A stretch of 64,000 nucleotides of DNA from Nymphaea colorata (taxonomy: Eukaryota > Streptophyta > Magnoliopsida > Nymphaeales > Nymphaeaceae): positions 24,222,412-24,286,411 of the forward strand of contig NC_045139.1 in NCBI RefSeq assembly GCF_008831285.2, given 5' to 3'. Below are positions 10,741 through 21,192 of the stretch, piece after piece; the first letter of the stretch is position 1; every line of letters starts with the position of its first letter. The notes below the pieces were generated by a model. It had not been told where the DNA came from and ran no database searches. It saw nothing but the letters and a program-made list of their open reading frames with translations. Made by a program: the position numbers and the translations under genes.

Positions 10741-13700
10741 TATGCTTAAGATGCACATGGATTTTGTCTTAACTGTTGGTGGTAAAAGTAGAAAAATATC
10801 AAGCACAACAATAATGACAGCAAGGCACCTTCTGTTGTGACTAGCTGAAATTTTGAAATGCAACTAGCTAAAATTTTGAAATGCCAACCCTTCTATTTAA
10901 CCCTGCTTATTCTCCTAAACGCGACAGACTAACTTTTGGTAGCATAATCATTTCATATGAGTCCAAGCACAATTTAAATGTCGATTCTCTTTATAATGGA
11001 TAGATTTCTCAATTAAACCATGCTCACCTACTTTAGTTGAATTAAACTGGATCCAATTAAAGTCTCACCATTCTAAATATAAACATTTCAGTCTTCTAGC
11101 ATGAAATCATTCAAAAACTTCGTGCATTATACAACATAAATAGGCAAATAAACCATAGCAATAAAATTTTCTGTATCTGTAAAACTTTAAATGGTTCAGA
11201 ATTCCCCAAATTTCCCCTTAAAGCCTTGAACTAGCTCTCTGTCAGTCCAAAATGAACTATACCGGTTTGTACTTGCTTTGAACCCATTATACACATCATG
11301 AACCGGTTTAACATTATCCGAATCAGTGTCAAAGTACTTGAACTGGTTTAATATGGCTCGGATTGGTTTTAAAATCTTGAACCGGTTGAATCAAAATAGA
11401 TTTCATCTTTTTAAAACATGACAGCCATTCCTGAATCCCCATTTTCCTCTCTCCCTGAATAAGGAAGAAGAGACGAATAAGGCATGGAAAGGGTGACGGA
11501 TGGGATTCGGATCGGATAAACCCTTAATTATATCCATTTTTTCAAATATTCATATATTCAGATTCAAATTTGGATTTGAATAAAAACAAAAAAAGTCATA
11601 TCCAAATCCGAATCTGAAATCTGATTTTACAATCTGAATCCAATCCAAATCTTAGTTTTATTTCATATTCGAATCCAAATTTTGGACCGAATTTTGTTAA
11701 GTTTCAAAATGTAAGAGCATTACATATATGATATTGTTTAAAAATAAATCCGTGATGAATTCATATTCGAATCCGATCAGATATTTAAGTATATCCAAAT
11801 CCAAATCTGAGTTTGTTCGGATGTCATTTCTTAAATCTGAATCCAATCTGATTTCTTAATTGGATAATAATTTTTTTCCGTATCGTACTTTTGCAGATCG
11901 GTTCAATCGGATATCCGATTCAAATCAGATATATTCACATCGCTAACCTTAAAAAAAAAAAACCCAAAAACAGCGATAATGAATATCTGACCGATTCCTC
12001 CCTCCATTCCCTTATCATTTTCTTTATCGTCCAATCAAGGTGATCTTCACGAACCGACTCTAGGGGCCGTTCCTATATCTAAATTCTAATAAGTGTTGTT
12101 GTGTGCTTCTTTTTTAATTCTTTTGCTCTTTTCTACTGTCTTTTTTATTTTGAAAAACAAGTAAAAAGAGTACATTGTCTTTTTTTTATTGTTCTTCCAT
12201 GCATCTTTCTCAAGATTATTCTAGCTCGAGATAAAAAATATGCTTTTCTCTTTTAGCAACCAATAGTTTAAAAATAAGCTTAAATCGGCTAATTCAAATG
12301 CAAAAAATCATCTGATTTATTGAGTAATAAAAGAGTGTCGACTTTAGACATTCTTTTTATAACAAATTTAAAGTTTCCAATATCTTCAATCATGTGAGAT
12401 ATTCACCAAGATCTTTTATATCAAGAACTTTGAAGGTAGGCCTTTAACTATTTCCACCAAGCATGTTCAATCACTACAATAATGTCATCCAGACACACAA
12501 TATATGTCCTTGCTTGTGTATGAGCCAAGTTTGCCATACCCTCACTGGCTGTTTGAATCCGTAGCTTCTCTTTTTTAATATGCAGGCAACTGTGTTCTAT
12601 TTTTTTTTCTCCTGACGATACCCAGATAAAGAAAAAAAAAAAAATCTCATGATCGAGTTCATAAAGATCCAGACGTTAGTTGCTTGACAAAAAGATATAA
12701 CGGATTTTTAGTCCATGAAAACTCATCCTGTTTATTCTTCTGCACCTTAAGAGAGAACGGATATGGTCAGGTGGGCACAGTAAGGGTGGACATCGGGTTG
12801 GCTCGATAATTTATTTTTTTAATATTCTTTTATTTAATATATATAATTCTATAATTTTTATAATTAGTTATTTTTTAAAATTAAATTATATTTTTAAAAA
12901 ATAATTTCTTTTATTCTAATCAGACTGGGCTAACCAGGGAGCCAGGAGAGCTGGGATTTAGGGGGAAGAATTTTTTTAAAAAAAAATTACATGTAATTCT
13001 AAAAAATTATTTACCCTATATAAAAGTTCTAAAAGCTTATATTTAAGTCCCTGTCAAAGTTATGAATAGTATAGTTAGGCCACTCTAGTAAAAAAATCAT
13101 ATATCTTTGCCCCTGCTCTTGTAGTTTCCATATCCACTAACAAACAGCAACCTTCTTGATCGGGAAAGGCTATTAGCCCCCCGTTGATGATGCAATTAGA
13201 GATGTAAAGGGATCAGATGCAAATCAAATGTCCCCTTCACCATGTCAAAACACTTGTTGGATTTTCACAAATTTATATGCAAATTCACATCTGAATATGA
13301 ATGAAAAAAAAAAATCTTATACCATATTCGAATCCAATTTTAAAACTCACAATTCAAATTCAATAGAAATCCAACATGTAGATTCACATGTGAACCAAAT
13401 TCCGTCACTGGTGCTTTGGTTTGCATTGCATAGTATTTCGAGCGTTAGTTTCTAAATAATTTCTCATACGGCATCATGCATCTGTTTCTGCAGACGACTG
13501 GCCGGCGCTGTGCTCCTGTCCGATACTGAACCGAGAGACAGACCAATCTGCCACTATCCGAAGTAGGATGACGATGGCCCATCGAGAAACTTCTACGGCA
13601 GCCGGAGAGACGTGCGAATCGGTGAACTGGATCGAAAGCGATTTAGAATAAAAAAAAGTTTAAAGTATTAAAAAGGTAATTGGGGTCTGTCAGACAACCT

Positions 13701-15397
13701 CAAGACCATTCATCCATGGCTGACCGAGTCGGCCGCAGAACGATCCTCCGCTTTACCCAAACTTTCACGCTCAGGTCAAGAGGTCGTGGTTCCTCCTCCA
13801 GACTTTGATCTCCGTCTCCTTAGAGGTTAAAGATTCAGTTGTACAACCTATAGAACAGATCCTGTTCAAGTAAGGTCGTAATTGACCGGTTTTGCACCTT
13901 AAAATATAAATGCTTCCTAAATAAAAAATAAATCCAATTCAGGACTAAACTCCTGGTTAAATATCTTAACAACCAAAATACCCTCCTTTCCCTTTATATT
14001 TGTCGCCTAAGGAGGGAAATTTGATGGGGGCAGCGGAGGAAATGTTGTCGAACTGCAATGCGGCTCGCTTGGACCTGTGCTTTTGATTATGTGGTTATAA
14101 GCCAAAGTTTGAAATTACAGAAGTAAAGGATATGTGTTTTTAACATGAAAATATTTGAAAAGTTCCACGGGGTGTCAGAAGAACTTAGGAAATTTGTCAT
14201 ACTTTCTGTAAATCTGGCGCCATGGATGCGTTTGCTGTGGTCTACTTTCAAGGGGCACTTCTTAACCCTTTTCTTTTTTGTTATTTTATTTCTTGACGCA
14301 AGCATATTCTGTAAGATTTTGGGCCATTGATTCTTTTCAAATGCTTATATAAAAGTTTATTTTCAGTACAATCAAGCGATCTTACTGCTGACACTGAAAG
14401 AATTATCAGTGTGTAAGACCACATCTATACTGTTATCTTAGTGAAAGAACAAATAAATTCACCATCGATTTTGGCTTAGGCATATTGCAGCTGGTGTATG
14501 TAATTCACTCGTCTATGCAAGAAGGTCAGGGGTAGAGTGGAGCCAGAATTTTTTCATAAGGTGGACCGAATTAAAATTTTGACTAGAGCCAGAATATCAT
14601 TTTTCAAAATTTTTATATAGAACAAGTGAAATTTTTTAAAATTTACATGTATTTTTCTTTTAATGAGGTGGGGCTAGGGCCCATGCGAGCCCGCGCATAG
14701 CTCAATTTAGCTGGCTAGTGAGTTGAACTTAAAATCAAGCCCAGAATTCAACGCCTAAAGCATATTTTTTTTGGCGGAGGTGAAAAGTAGGGGAAACCCA
14801 CAAAAAAACTAAACACTAAGGCGGTGTTTGATAGATTTGAATTTTCGATTTTGGACCCAAGTTGATTTGATATTATTGGGGATTTCAAATTGGAGGATTT
14901 GAGGTTAGACCCCCTCCCATTGGACTTCAAATTCGAGGCTTTGGCCACATTGAGGATCTCAAACCCTCGTTGTTTCGGCAAATTTGAAATACAGTGTTTG
15001 TTTACTCTATAGGCCGCACCTAAAAGAGATTTCAAATCAGCCTCGGACTCCAAACCTCTCATGGATGGAACTTAAATTGGAATTAGATCAACAAGAAGCA
15101 ACGATTTTATATTCAAAACCAATATGATGTAAAACAAGCATTACCATTTCCAATTCGTCCGTGCTATTCATTCCTTTTCTCTTTTTGTTTTGGATATTAC
15201 GAAAGATTCAGGATTCGTTTCAGGTGTAGCAGAACTTGAACAATGGATTCGGATAATACTCTTACATTTTGAAAATCAGCCAAATTCAGTTCAAAATTCA
15301 GATTTGGATTCAGATATGAATATAAAAATTAGATTCGAATCAGATTCAGTTTGTGAAATTTGATAACTTCTTTTGTGGTACATCTAAAATGCGACAA
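10741..15397. other. Non-coding region with repeat fragments
   Basis: No gene recognised. 11230-11400 has repeated gaaccggtt-like words. 11490-11945 is dense in gattcggat/gaatctgaat words with weakly inverted ends. 13200-13400 and 15225-15360 carry further fragments of the same kind. A 104-codon frame at 14748-15062 (minus) reads repeated SNLKS and comes from an internally repetitive stretch, so it is not accepted as a gene. 13500-14060 is moderately GC-rich without a recognisable frame. Confidence 0.45.
11490..11945. repeat. 'gattcggat'-rich repeat, possible MITE
   Basis: About 450 bp built largely of gattcggat, aatccgaatc, gaatttgg and their complements. The ends are weakly inverted: gggtgacggatgggattcgg on the left against ggttagcgatgtgaatat as the complement of the right end. 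Similar words recur at 13200-13400, 15225-15360 and 22430-22475, so this looks like a dispersed family. The hAT assignment is a guess; no clear target-site duplication was seen. Confidence 0.4.
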
Positions 15398-15412
15398 TAC
15401 AGTTAAACATTC
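15398..15412. repeat. LINE target-site duplication, copy at the LINE 3' end
   Basis: TACAGTTAAACATTC, identical to 21178-21192. The match ends exactly on both sides (a versus c before, c versus a after), so the duplication is 15 bp, within the usual range for target-primed LINE insertion. Confidence 0.9.
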
Positions 15413-15631
15413 CAATGAAAGATGTTGGGAGGTAGGCTCCCCACCATTTATTGAGAAGGTATAATATGTACATGAAAAAAAGATGTACAAGATTGACAAG
15501 GATGCCATGCATCAACCGGTAAGTAGAGACATCAAAAAACCAGAGCTGCTAACACAGCAACCCCTCACAAGTAATACAAAACCAGGCTAAAAAGGCCTCA
15601 CCCAAAAAACAAAATTGAGCATGTAAGATGA

Positions 15632-18600
15632 TCAACTAGTAGAGTATCTGTCAAAAGAGTCAGAGCAGTCCCTTACCAGAGAGCCGATGTTGAAAGGAAT
15701 TGTATCATCTTTGAGCCTCCAGTGGCCACTGTGTTCAGATAAAAAGCGCCATTTCTCAGGCCAGTTCCTTCTACCTTCAATAATAGACTTAAAGCGTCTG
15801 ATCCATCCTTTGTTGTTGGAATAGATGGCAAGGGGGATCGGGCTGGTGGAGCGCACAGTGTCCCCCCACTTGAGTATGTTAAATTCTGCATCATCTACAC
15901 CATAACTTGTTTCTAGGGACAAAGCGCCTTTAATGTTAGCATCTGAGTCTTGTAGACACCCAACCACAATTCTTTTGCATTTAATGATGAGAGTGATGAT
16001 ATACAACTTATCTAAGATGCCTACATCTTCCACTACATTAGAACAAATGAGACCATGGCTCTCCCAAAGTTCAACCAGATTTATATCCATGTCATTCCAT
16101 TGAAAGGCTTTATAGGCCTCTTTGCATTTCTGCCAAATGATGTGGTAAAGGGACTGAGCCCCATTCGCAACCCACCCTTCATGGTAGGCCATATTCCTGA
16201 CTACCCAAAGCTGCCAGCAAACTATATGAAAGGTGACAGACCAACATTTGGTCATCCAATGGTGCGTGAAGCGATTATTCATCCAGATTTGAAGCTCCTG
16301 TTTTATATCCTGCCAGGGCACTCTAGACTTTCCAAACTTCTTAACTATCCATTGCCAAGTTTTACGGGCCTGGACACATTGAATGAGGAGATGGCGGTTG
16401 GATTCCTGGGCTTTGTGACATAAGGCACATCTGTTAACTAGAGTGATTCGCCTTCGCTGAATACAGTCCAAGGTAGGTAGCCTATTGTCGCATGCCATGT
16501 AGACGAACCAACAAGCCCTTGGGGGAGCAGTGTTGTTCCAAATTAATTTACGCCAGGGCTCCTTATTAGCTTTGTGTCTGAGAGCTTCATAGAACATAGT
16601 AGATGACAACTTCATGTTGGGATCAGATTTCCACCCAAGCGAGTCCCTATTGTCAGTCAAGGTGATTTCACTAACCTGAGTCATGGCAAGAGGAATGTTG
16701 ATCGACTGCTGCAGATATTTGTTTCGAGCCATAGCAACATTGAGGTGGAAGTCTTTACTGAGGGTATCATAGTCATTAGCTTGAATACAGTTTTTGAGCA
16801 GAACATCTCCCCACTTGTCCAGCCAAAAGAGGGCAGATTGGCCATTTTCGATTGTCCAAGCAATCTTGTCTTCGATCTTTGTCCAAGCCCAACCTAGACT
16901 TTTCCAAAAGTAAGAACCAGTCCATGGTTTTTTAAGGGACCACAGGCTCTTGACTGATCCCAAATATCTATTCTTACACCAATTCCACGCAAGGGAGTTG
17001 GTATTGACAAGCTGGCAGACCCTTTTCGCGAGAAGGGAAGCATTCATTGCCTCCAACTTCTTGAGACCTACTCCGCCTTCTTCTTTAGGCCTGCAGAGAG
17101 TGCTCCAAGCCTTCCATCTATATTTATGAGTACCAATTGGGTTATCAGCCCATAGGAATCTGGCCATTGAAGCTTTCAATTTTTGGATGACTGCTCTAGG
17201 AAGACTCACTGATTGCATCCAAAAGACAGGTAGAGATTGAAGGTTGTGCTTGATAAGACAAAGCCTGCCACTATAGGAAAGGGAGGTCATTTTCCAGTTT
17301 GAAAGTTTTTTGTCAAATTTATCAGTCAAAACTCTACAAATTTCCTCTGTTAGGCACCCTGAGAGGAGGGGGAGACCAAGATACTTTAGGGGTAAATTGG
17401 CAATTTCCCAGTTAAGAATTGCTGCCAAGCTAGGTTGGTCACTCTCGTGAACATTACAGAAAATAATTTTAGATTTGGAGGGGTTGATCTTTAAGCCTGA
17501 AGTGCTTTCCATTTCCACAAAGAAAAATTTTTTTCTTTGTAAAGAGTGACTGATGGCTTTGCAAAAGATCAGAACATCGTCAGCAAACATGATGGAGCTG
17601 ATTTTCTCCATCGCTCTAGGAGCTCTCGGGAGGGCGATCTTAGTGTGCATCACTTGACTTTTCCACCCTCTTGAAACCATTTCCATTGCCATAATGAAGA
17701 GGTAGGGGGATAGAGGATCCCCTTGTTTGACTCCTCTTTTACTACCAAAACGTCTCCCTTCATGACCATTGATCAGTAAGGAATATGATGTGGTTTTCAC
17801 AGTGGTCATTAGCTTTGAGATCCAAACCTGACTGAAACCAAGACATTGCATACTCTTCTGAAGGAAATCCCAGGAGATGCGGTCATAAGCTTTAGAGAGT
17901 TCCAATTTGAGGCAAGCAACTCGTTGTTTACCATTCATACACCAGTCCATGATATCTTGTGCAAGAAGAAGCTGGTCGTGGATCACTCGATTCTTCAAGA
18001 AAGCCCCTTGGGATGGATCAATGATTCGCGCTAAGATACTTTGCATGCGGGCAACCATTACTTTTGATATGATTTTATATACCGTGTTGCAAAGGGCAAT
18101 TGGCCTAAAGTCATCAATTCTTTCTGCGCCCTGAAATTTAACAAGGAGCATGATATTGGTGTGATTTACCTCCTTACACAGTCTACCTGAATTAAAGAAA
18201 GAGGTGACAGCTTTACATGTATCATCTCCAACCACTGCCCACATGTCTTGAAAGAAATAGTTGGGAAACCCGTCTGGACCTGCTGCACTGTCCCGGTCGA
18301 GGCTGAAAACAACATCTTTAATTTCCTGCTTGGTCACTGGAGCTTGTAAAGATTAATTTTCCATATAAGAGACTGTATTACCCTACATCATATGCTTAAA
18401 CAGTTCACCATTAGCAAAATCTAAGCTCATAAATGTTTCAAAATAGAGAGTAGCAGCTCTGTTGATGTTGTCATCTCCTTCAACCATCTCATCGCCAATC
18501 ATGAGTTTAGTAATTCTGTTTTTCCGTTCTCTATTCTTGGCGACCGATTGGAAATATTTGGTGTTACGGTCGCCATTGCGAAGCCAGCGGGTCTTGGCTT

Positions 18601-19643
18601 TGTCTTTCCAGAGGACTTCCTCCCATTCCAAAGCTCGTTGAAGATCATGTCTCACTTCTGCTTCTTTTGCAATATCTGCTAGGTGACCGTCTTCAATACT
18701 TTTGGATAACCTGTCCAACTCACCATAGAGGGATTGAATTCTGAGGCCGATGTTTCCAAATTGGAGTCTGTTCCAAGCTTTTAGTCGTTGGCTTACTGTT
18801 TTAAGCTTCATTGTAAGGTTCTGCATGGGACAACTTCTACTGGGCTGTTGCCATGCTTGCTGAATTATGCTTCTGGCCTCCTGAACCATAAGCCAAGGCC
18901 TAACAAAACGAAAACGGCTTGGAGGTCTGCGCCGAGAGATCTGATTTGTGATAGACATGATCAAAGCTTTATGGTCAGACGTGGGCCGACACTTGGTGGT
19001 TAACGTCCAACTGCAGGAGAACATGTCCTCCCAGCTAGGACTGATAAGGCACCAGTCAAGTTTACATTGGACTAGATTGGTATTGTCTCTACGGTTGGAC
19101 CAGGTGTAAGTACTGGTGGGGTCGCTGATTTCCTTGAGTCTGCAAGCAGCGATGAAGTCATTTAAGTCTCTACATGATTGCTGATTAGGGGCTCGGCCTG
19201 ATTTGTCTCTTCTGCTCCGCATAGCAATAAAATCGCCAACACATGCCATGGGAAAAAGCAAGGATGTCTTCTAGTTCCAAGAGACTGCCATATCTCTGTC
19301 TGCTATCATTCGGTAAGTACAGACCTCCAAGGATGAACTTAAAACCCAAAACATAGGAGAAGAATTCCCCAATCACACACCAACGTCTTTTGGTCCAGGA
19401 GTCCAATCTGATTTTGTTGTTGTCCCAAAAACAAGCTATTCTTGCAATACCTTCATCCCATTCAGAGTTAGAAGCATACTCATAGTTACCTGCTCTGCTA
19501 GCCACATTGACTAGCATGACATCTTTGATCATGGAGTCATATAGAAAAACAATAGCTGGCCTCTCTGCCTGCAACAGAGATATAATGTCAAGGCGGGCAA
19601 CAGACCTGGCTGCCCCCCTGATATTCCAGCTGAGGATTTTCAT
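15632..19643 (-). pseudogene. LINE ORF2 (endonuclease + reverse transcriptase), broken
   Basis: It starts at MKILSWNIRG (19643), the conserved start of the AP-type endonuclease. A frameshift near 19245-19265 moves the reading frame. The second part (from 19261) keeps the SDHKAL motif and ends at TAG (18383-18385). The same frame meets TAA (18353-18355) and then runs open for 901 codons (18337-15632) through the reverse transcriptase: AGPDGFP, FRPIALCN, RGVKQGDPLSPYLF, FADDVLIF and YLGLPL. A zf-RVT-like CALCH...H...C segment lies near residues 630-660 of that frame. Catalytic changes are visible: endonuclease GDFN reads GDFI, its FLQET-type Glu motif reads FLYDS, and the first RT Asp is Glu in KLELSKAYD. 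The copy is therefore inactive, though the long RT frame shows decay is limited. Confidence 0.9.
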
Positions 19644-21135
19644 TCCTCACATTTGGCCCAGTCGTCCCCCTGGGCTGTAAGGTTGTTATTATTTGGTGGA
19701 AGCTACCTTTGATGTCTTGGATCCTCTCATCTAGCTTCATGTCAATTTCACCACTAAGGGCATTTTTCCTCCTTTTACGGGTGACAAGGGTCCATCCTAC
19801 TTCACTGTCTGCTAGTAGGTTTTCCCCAGCAAGTGCAGGCAGAGACATGGTGGCCTCTTTGTTTAGGGAAATTGGATCAGTCCCTTTCAATTGAGCGGTT
19901 GACCTATTGGTAACAGCTCCCCTTTTGTTCCCTTTACACTTAGGCTTTGCCGTGAAGGCAAAACCTGGTGGAGGGGTTTGGGATCCATCCGACCCAGCTG
20001 ACCCACCATTACTGAAAAAAGGGTTGGAGGTGGGAGATATGGGGCACTTATCTTTTTGCTGAAAGCTTTTGAGGTTCGGTGCATGTTTGGCAACTCCTGG
20101 TCCACTGGATAGTGAGAAATTCCTTCCAGCGTCGTTTGGAGCAGCGTTTCTAATCAAGCCTCCCTTACTCGATTCAACTCCGATGTTGGTGTGTGGCCCT
20201 TTCTGTCGTAAGGCACTCGCAGGGGCATTTTCCCGTTTCCTGTCTCTTGGGCGCTGCAGGACTTGTACTTCATCCCACGGGTTTTTGCACTGATCCAATT
20301 CTTCTGAGGCCAACCTCTTGAACTTGCAGCTAGCTTCCGGATGGGTGAGTGCCCCACATCTACTACAGTAGGTGATCCTGGCCTCGTAAATGATTTCCTG
20401 CGGAACTACAAGCCCTTTGCCATCACGCAAAGTAATCTTGGGGACAGGGTGGAAACTAAGGGGAACTTCCATCTTGACCCTAGCAAAACCCAGTTTTTCC
20501 CATTTTCGAGTGCAGGGGTCTTCCTCTAGGATGTGTCCTCCCAATGCCTTTGCAAATCCTTGAAAAGTGTATTCATTCCATAACTCGACCGGTAGTTGTG
20601 GTAGCCTAACCCACATTTCAATGGATTGCTCCACTTTGATCTTCATCTCTTCTCCTGGCCTCCATCTACTGGTAATCAGAGTTTTATTTCCTACCTTCCA
20701 TGCTTTTTTCCTGAGAATTTCTTCCAGTTCAGCTTCAGAACTGACTCTCACCATGAACCGGCCATTTCCAATGACAGAAAACATAGGGTTTTGTACCTTT
20801 GTCCACTGACCTCTTAAAGCTTCAAAGATGAAACTGAAATCCGTTCCAGGCCGAGCGTTTCCCCCAAACAGGCCAGCTATGGCTGCGTATTGAAAAGGGT
20901 ATTTCATCTCTTCATAAGCTCTGGGATCAATCAGTACTTCTGGTCCTTCGATGCCTTGTTCTACAGCTGCTTCCAGGAACTCGCTCAGGTCTGGTTTAGT
21001 AACTCCATGAACAACTGATGCCCACGAACGGCAGTGGATTTCTGCTGAAGAAGTGTTCTCCGGCGGCCGAGGATGGTCCGAGGGCCCCCAGCTTGGGGTA
21101 TCATCCATGGGAGCGTCTCGCGCCTCCATGAACAA
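19588..21135 (-). CDS. LINE ORF1 protein, DUF4283-like with zinc knuckle
   Basis: An intact 515-residue ORF1 of an L1-type element, expected to bind the element RNA and form the ribonucleoprotein used in retrotransposition. Residues about 80-240 resemble the plant DUF4283-type RNA-binding region (FIFEALRGQW, NGRFMVRVSS, WVRLPQLPVELW). A CX2CX4HX4C zinc knuckle follows near residue 265 (YCSRCGALTHPEASC). The C-terminal half is low-complexity, Pro/Ser/Lys-rich. The stop at 19588-19590 lies 56 bases inside the start of ORF2, so the two frames overlap. The start at 21135 is the first Met, only 42 bp from the element 5' end; a second Met three codons later is also possible. Confidence 0.85.
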   Translation of the reverse strand: MFMEARDAPMDDTPSWGPSDHPRPPENTSSAEIHCRSWASVVHGVTKPDLSEFLEAAVEQGIEGPEVLIDPRAYEEMKYPFQYAAIAGLFGGNARPGTDFSFIFEALRGQWTKVQNPMFSVIGNGRFMVRVSSEAELEEILRKKAWKVGNKTLITSRWRPGEEMKIKVEQSIEMWVRLPQLPVELWNEYTFQGFAKALGGHILEEDPCTRKWEKLGFARVKMEVPLSFHPVPKITLRDGKGLVVPQEIIYEARITYCSRCGALTHPEASCKFKRLASEELDQCKNPWDEVQVLQRPRDRKRENAPASALRQKGPHTNIGVESSKGGLIRNAAPNDAGRNFSLSSGPGVAKHAPNLKSFQQKDKCPISPTSNPFFSNGGSAGSDGSQTPPPGFAFTAKPKCKGNKRGAVTNRSTAQLKGTDPISLNKEATMSLPALAGENLLADSEVGWTLVTRKRRKNALSGEIDMKLDERIQDIKGSFHQIITTLQPRGTTGPNVRNENPQLEYQGGSQVCCPP

Positions 21136-21177
21136 TTGAATATCGCCCTAATCGTGACCAACCAATATGGATCTTCC

Positions 21178-21192
21178 TACAGTTAAACATTC
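21178..21192. repeat. LINE target-site duplication, copy at the LINE 5' end
   Basis: TACAGTTAAACATTC, identical to 15398-15412; see that entry. The empty site would read from 15412 directly into 21193. Confidence 0.9.

Larger units (their letters stand above)
15413..21177 (-). mobile_element. Near full-length L1-type LINE retrotransposon
   Basis: A 5,765-bp non-LTR element on the minus strand with two overlapping frames: ORF1 (19588-21135, RNA-binding gag-like) and ORF2 (15632-19643, endonuclease plus reverse transcriptase), the normal plant L1 plan. The 5' leader is only 42 bp (21136-21177) and the 3' untranslated part is about 220 bp. A perfect 15-bp target-site duplication flanks it. No poly(A) tail is visible at the 3' end; the element stops at ...CATTTC-like sequence directly against the duplicated site. 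ORF1 is intact but ORF2 carries a frameshift and two stops, so this copy cannot move on its own. The good preservation suggests a fairly recent insertion. Confidence 0.92.

Noticed and set aside
6250-11400. Search for a matching LTR pair around the copia remnant
   Set aside because: No direct repeat linking the two flanks was visible by eye, so no LTR is annotated.
14748-15062. 104-codon minus-strand frame with repeated SNLKS
   Set aside because: Arises from an internally repetitive stretch with ttgaatttt-type words; no domain and no gene structure.
16055-16423. 122-codon plus-strand frame inside the LINE
   Set aside because: Antisense shadow of the LINE ORF2 reverse transcriptase frame.
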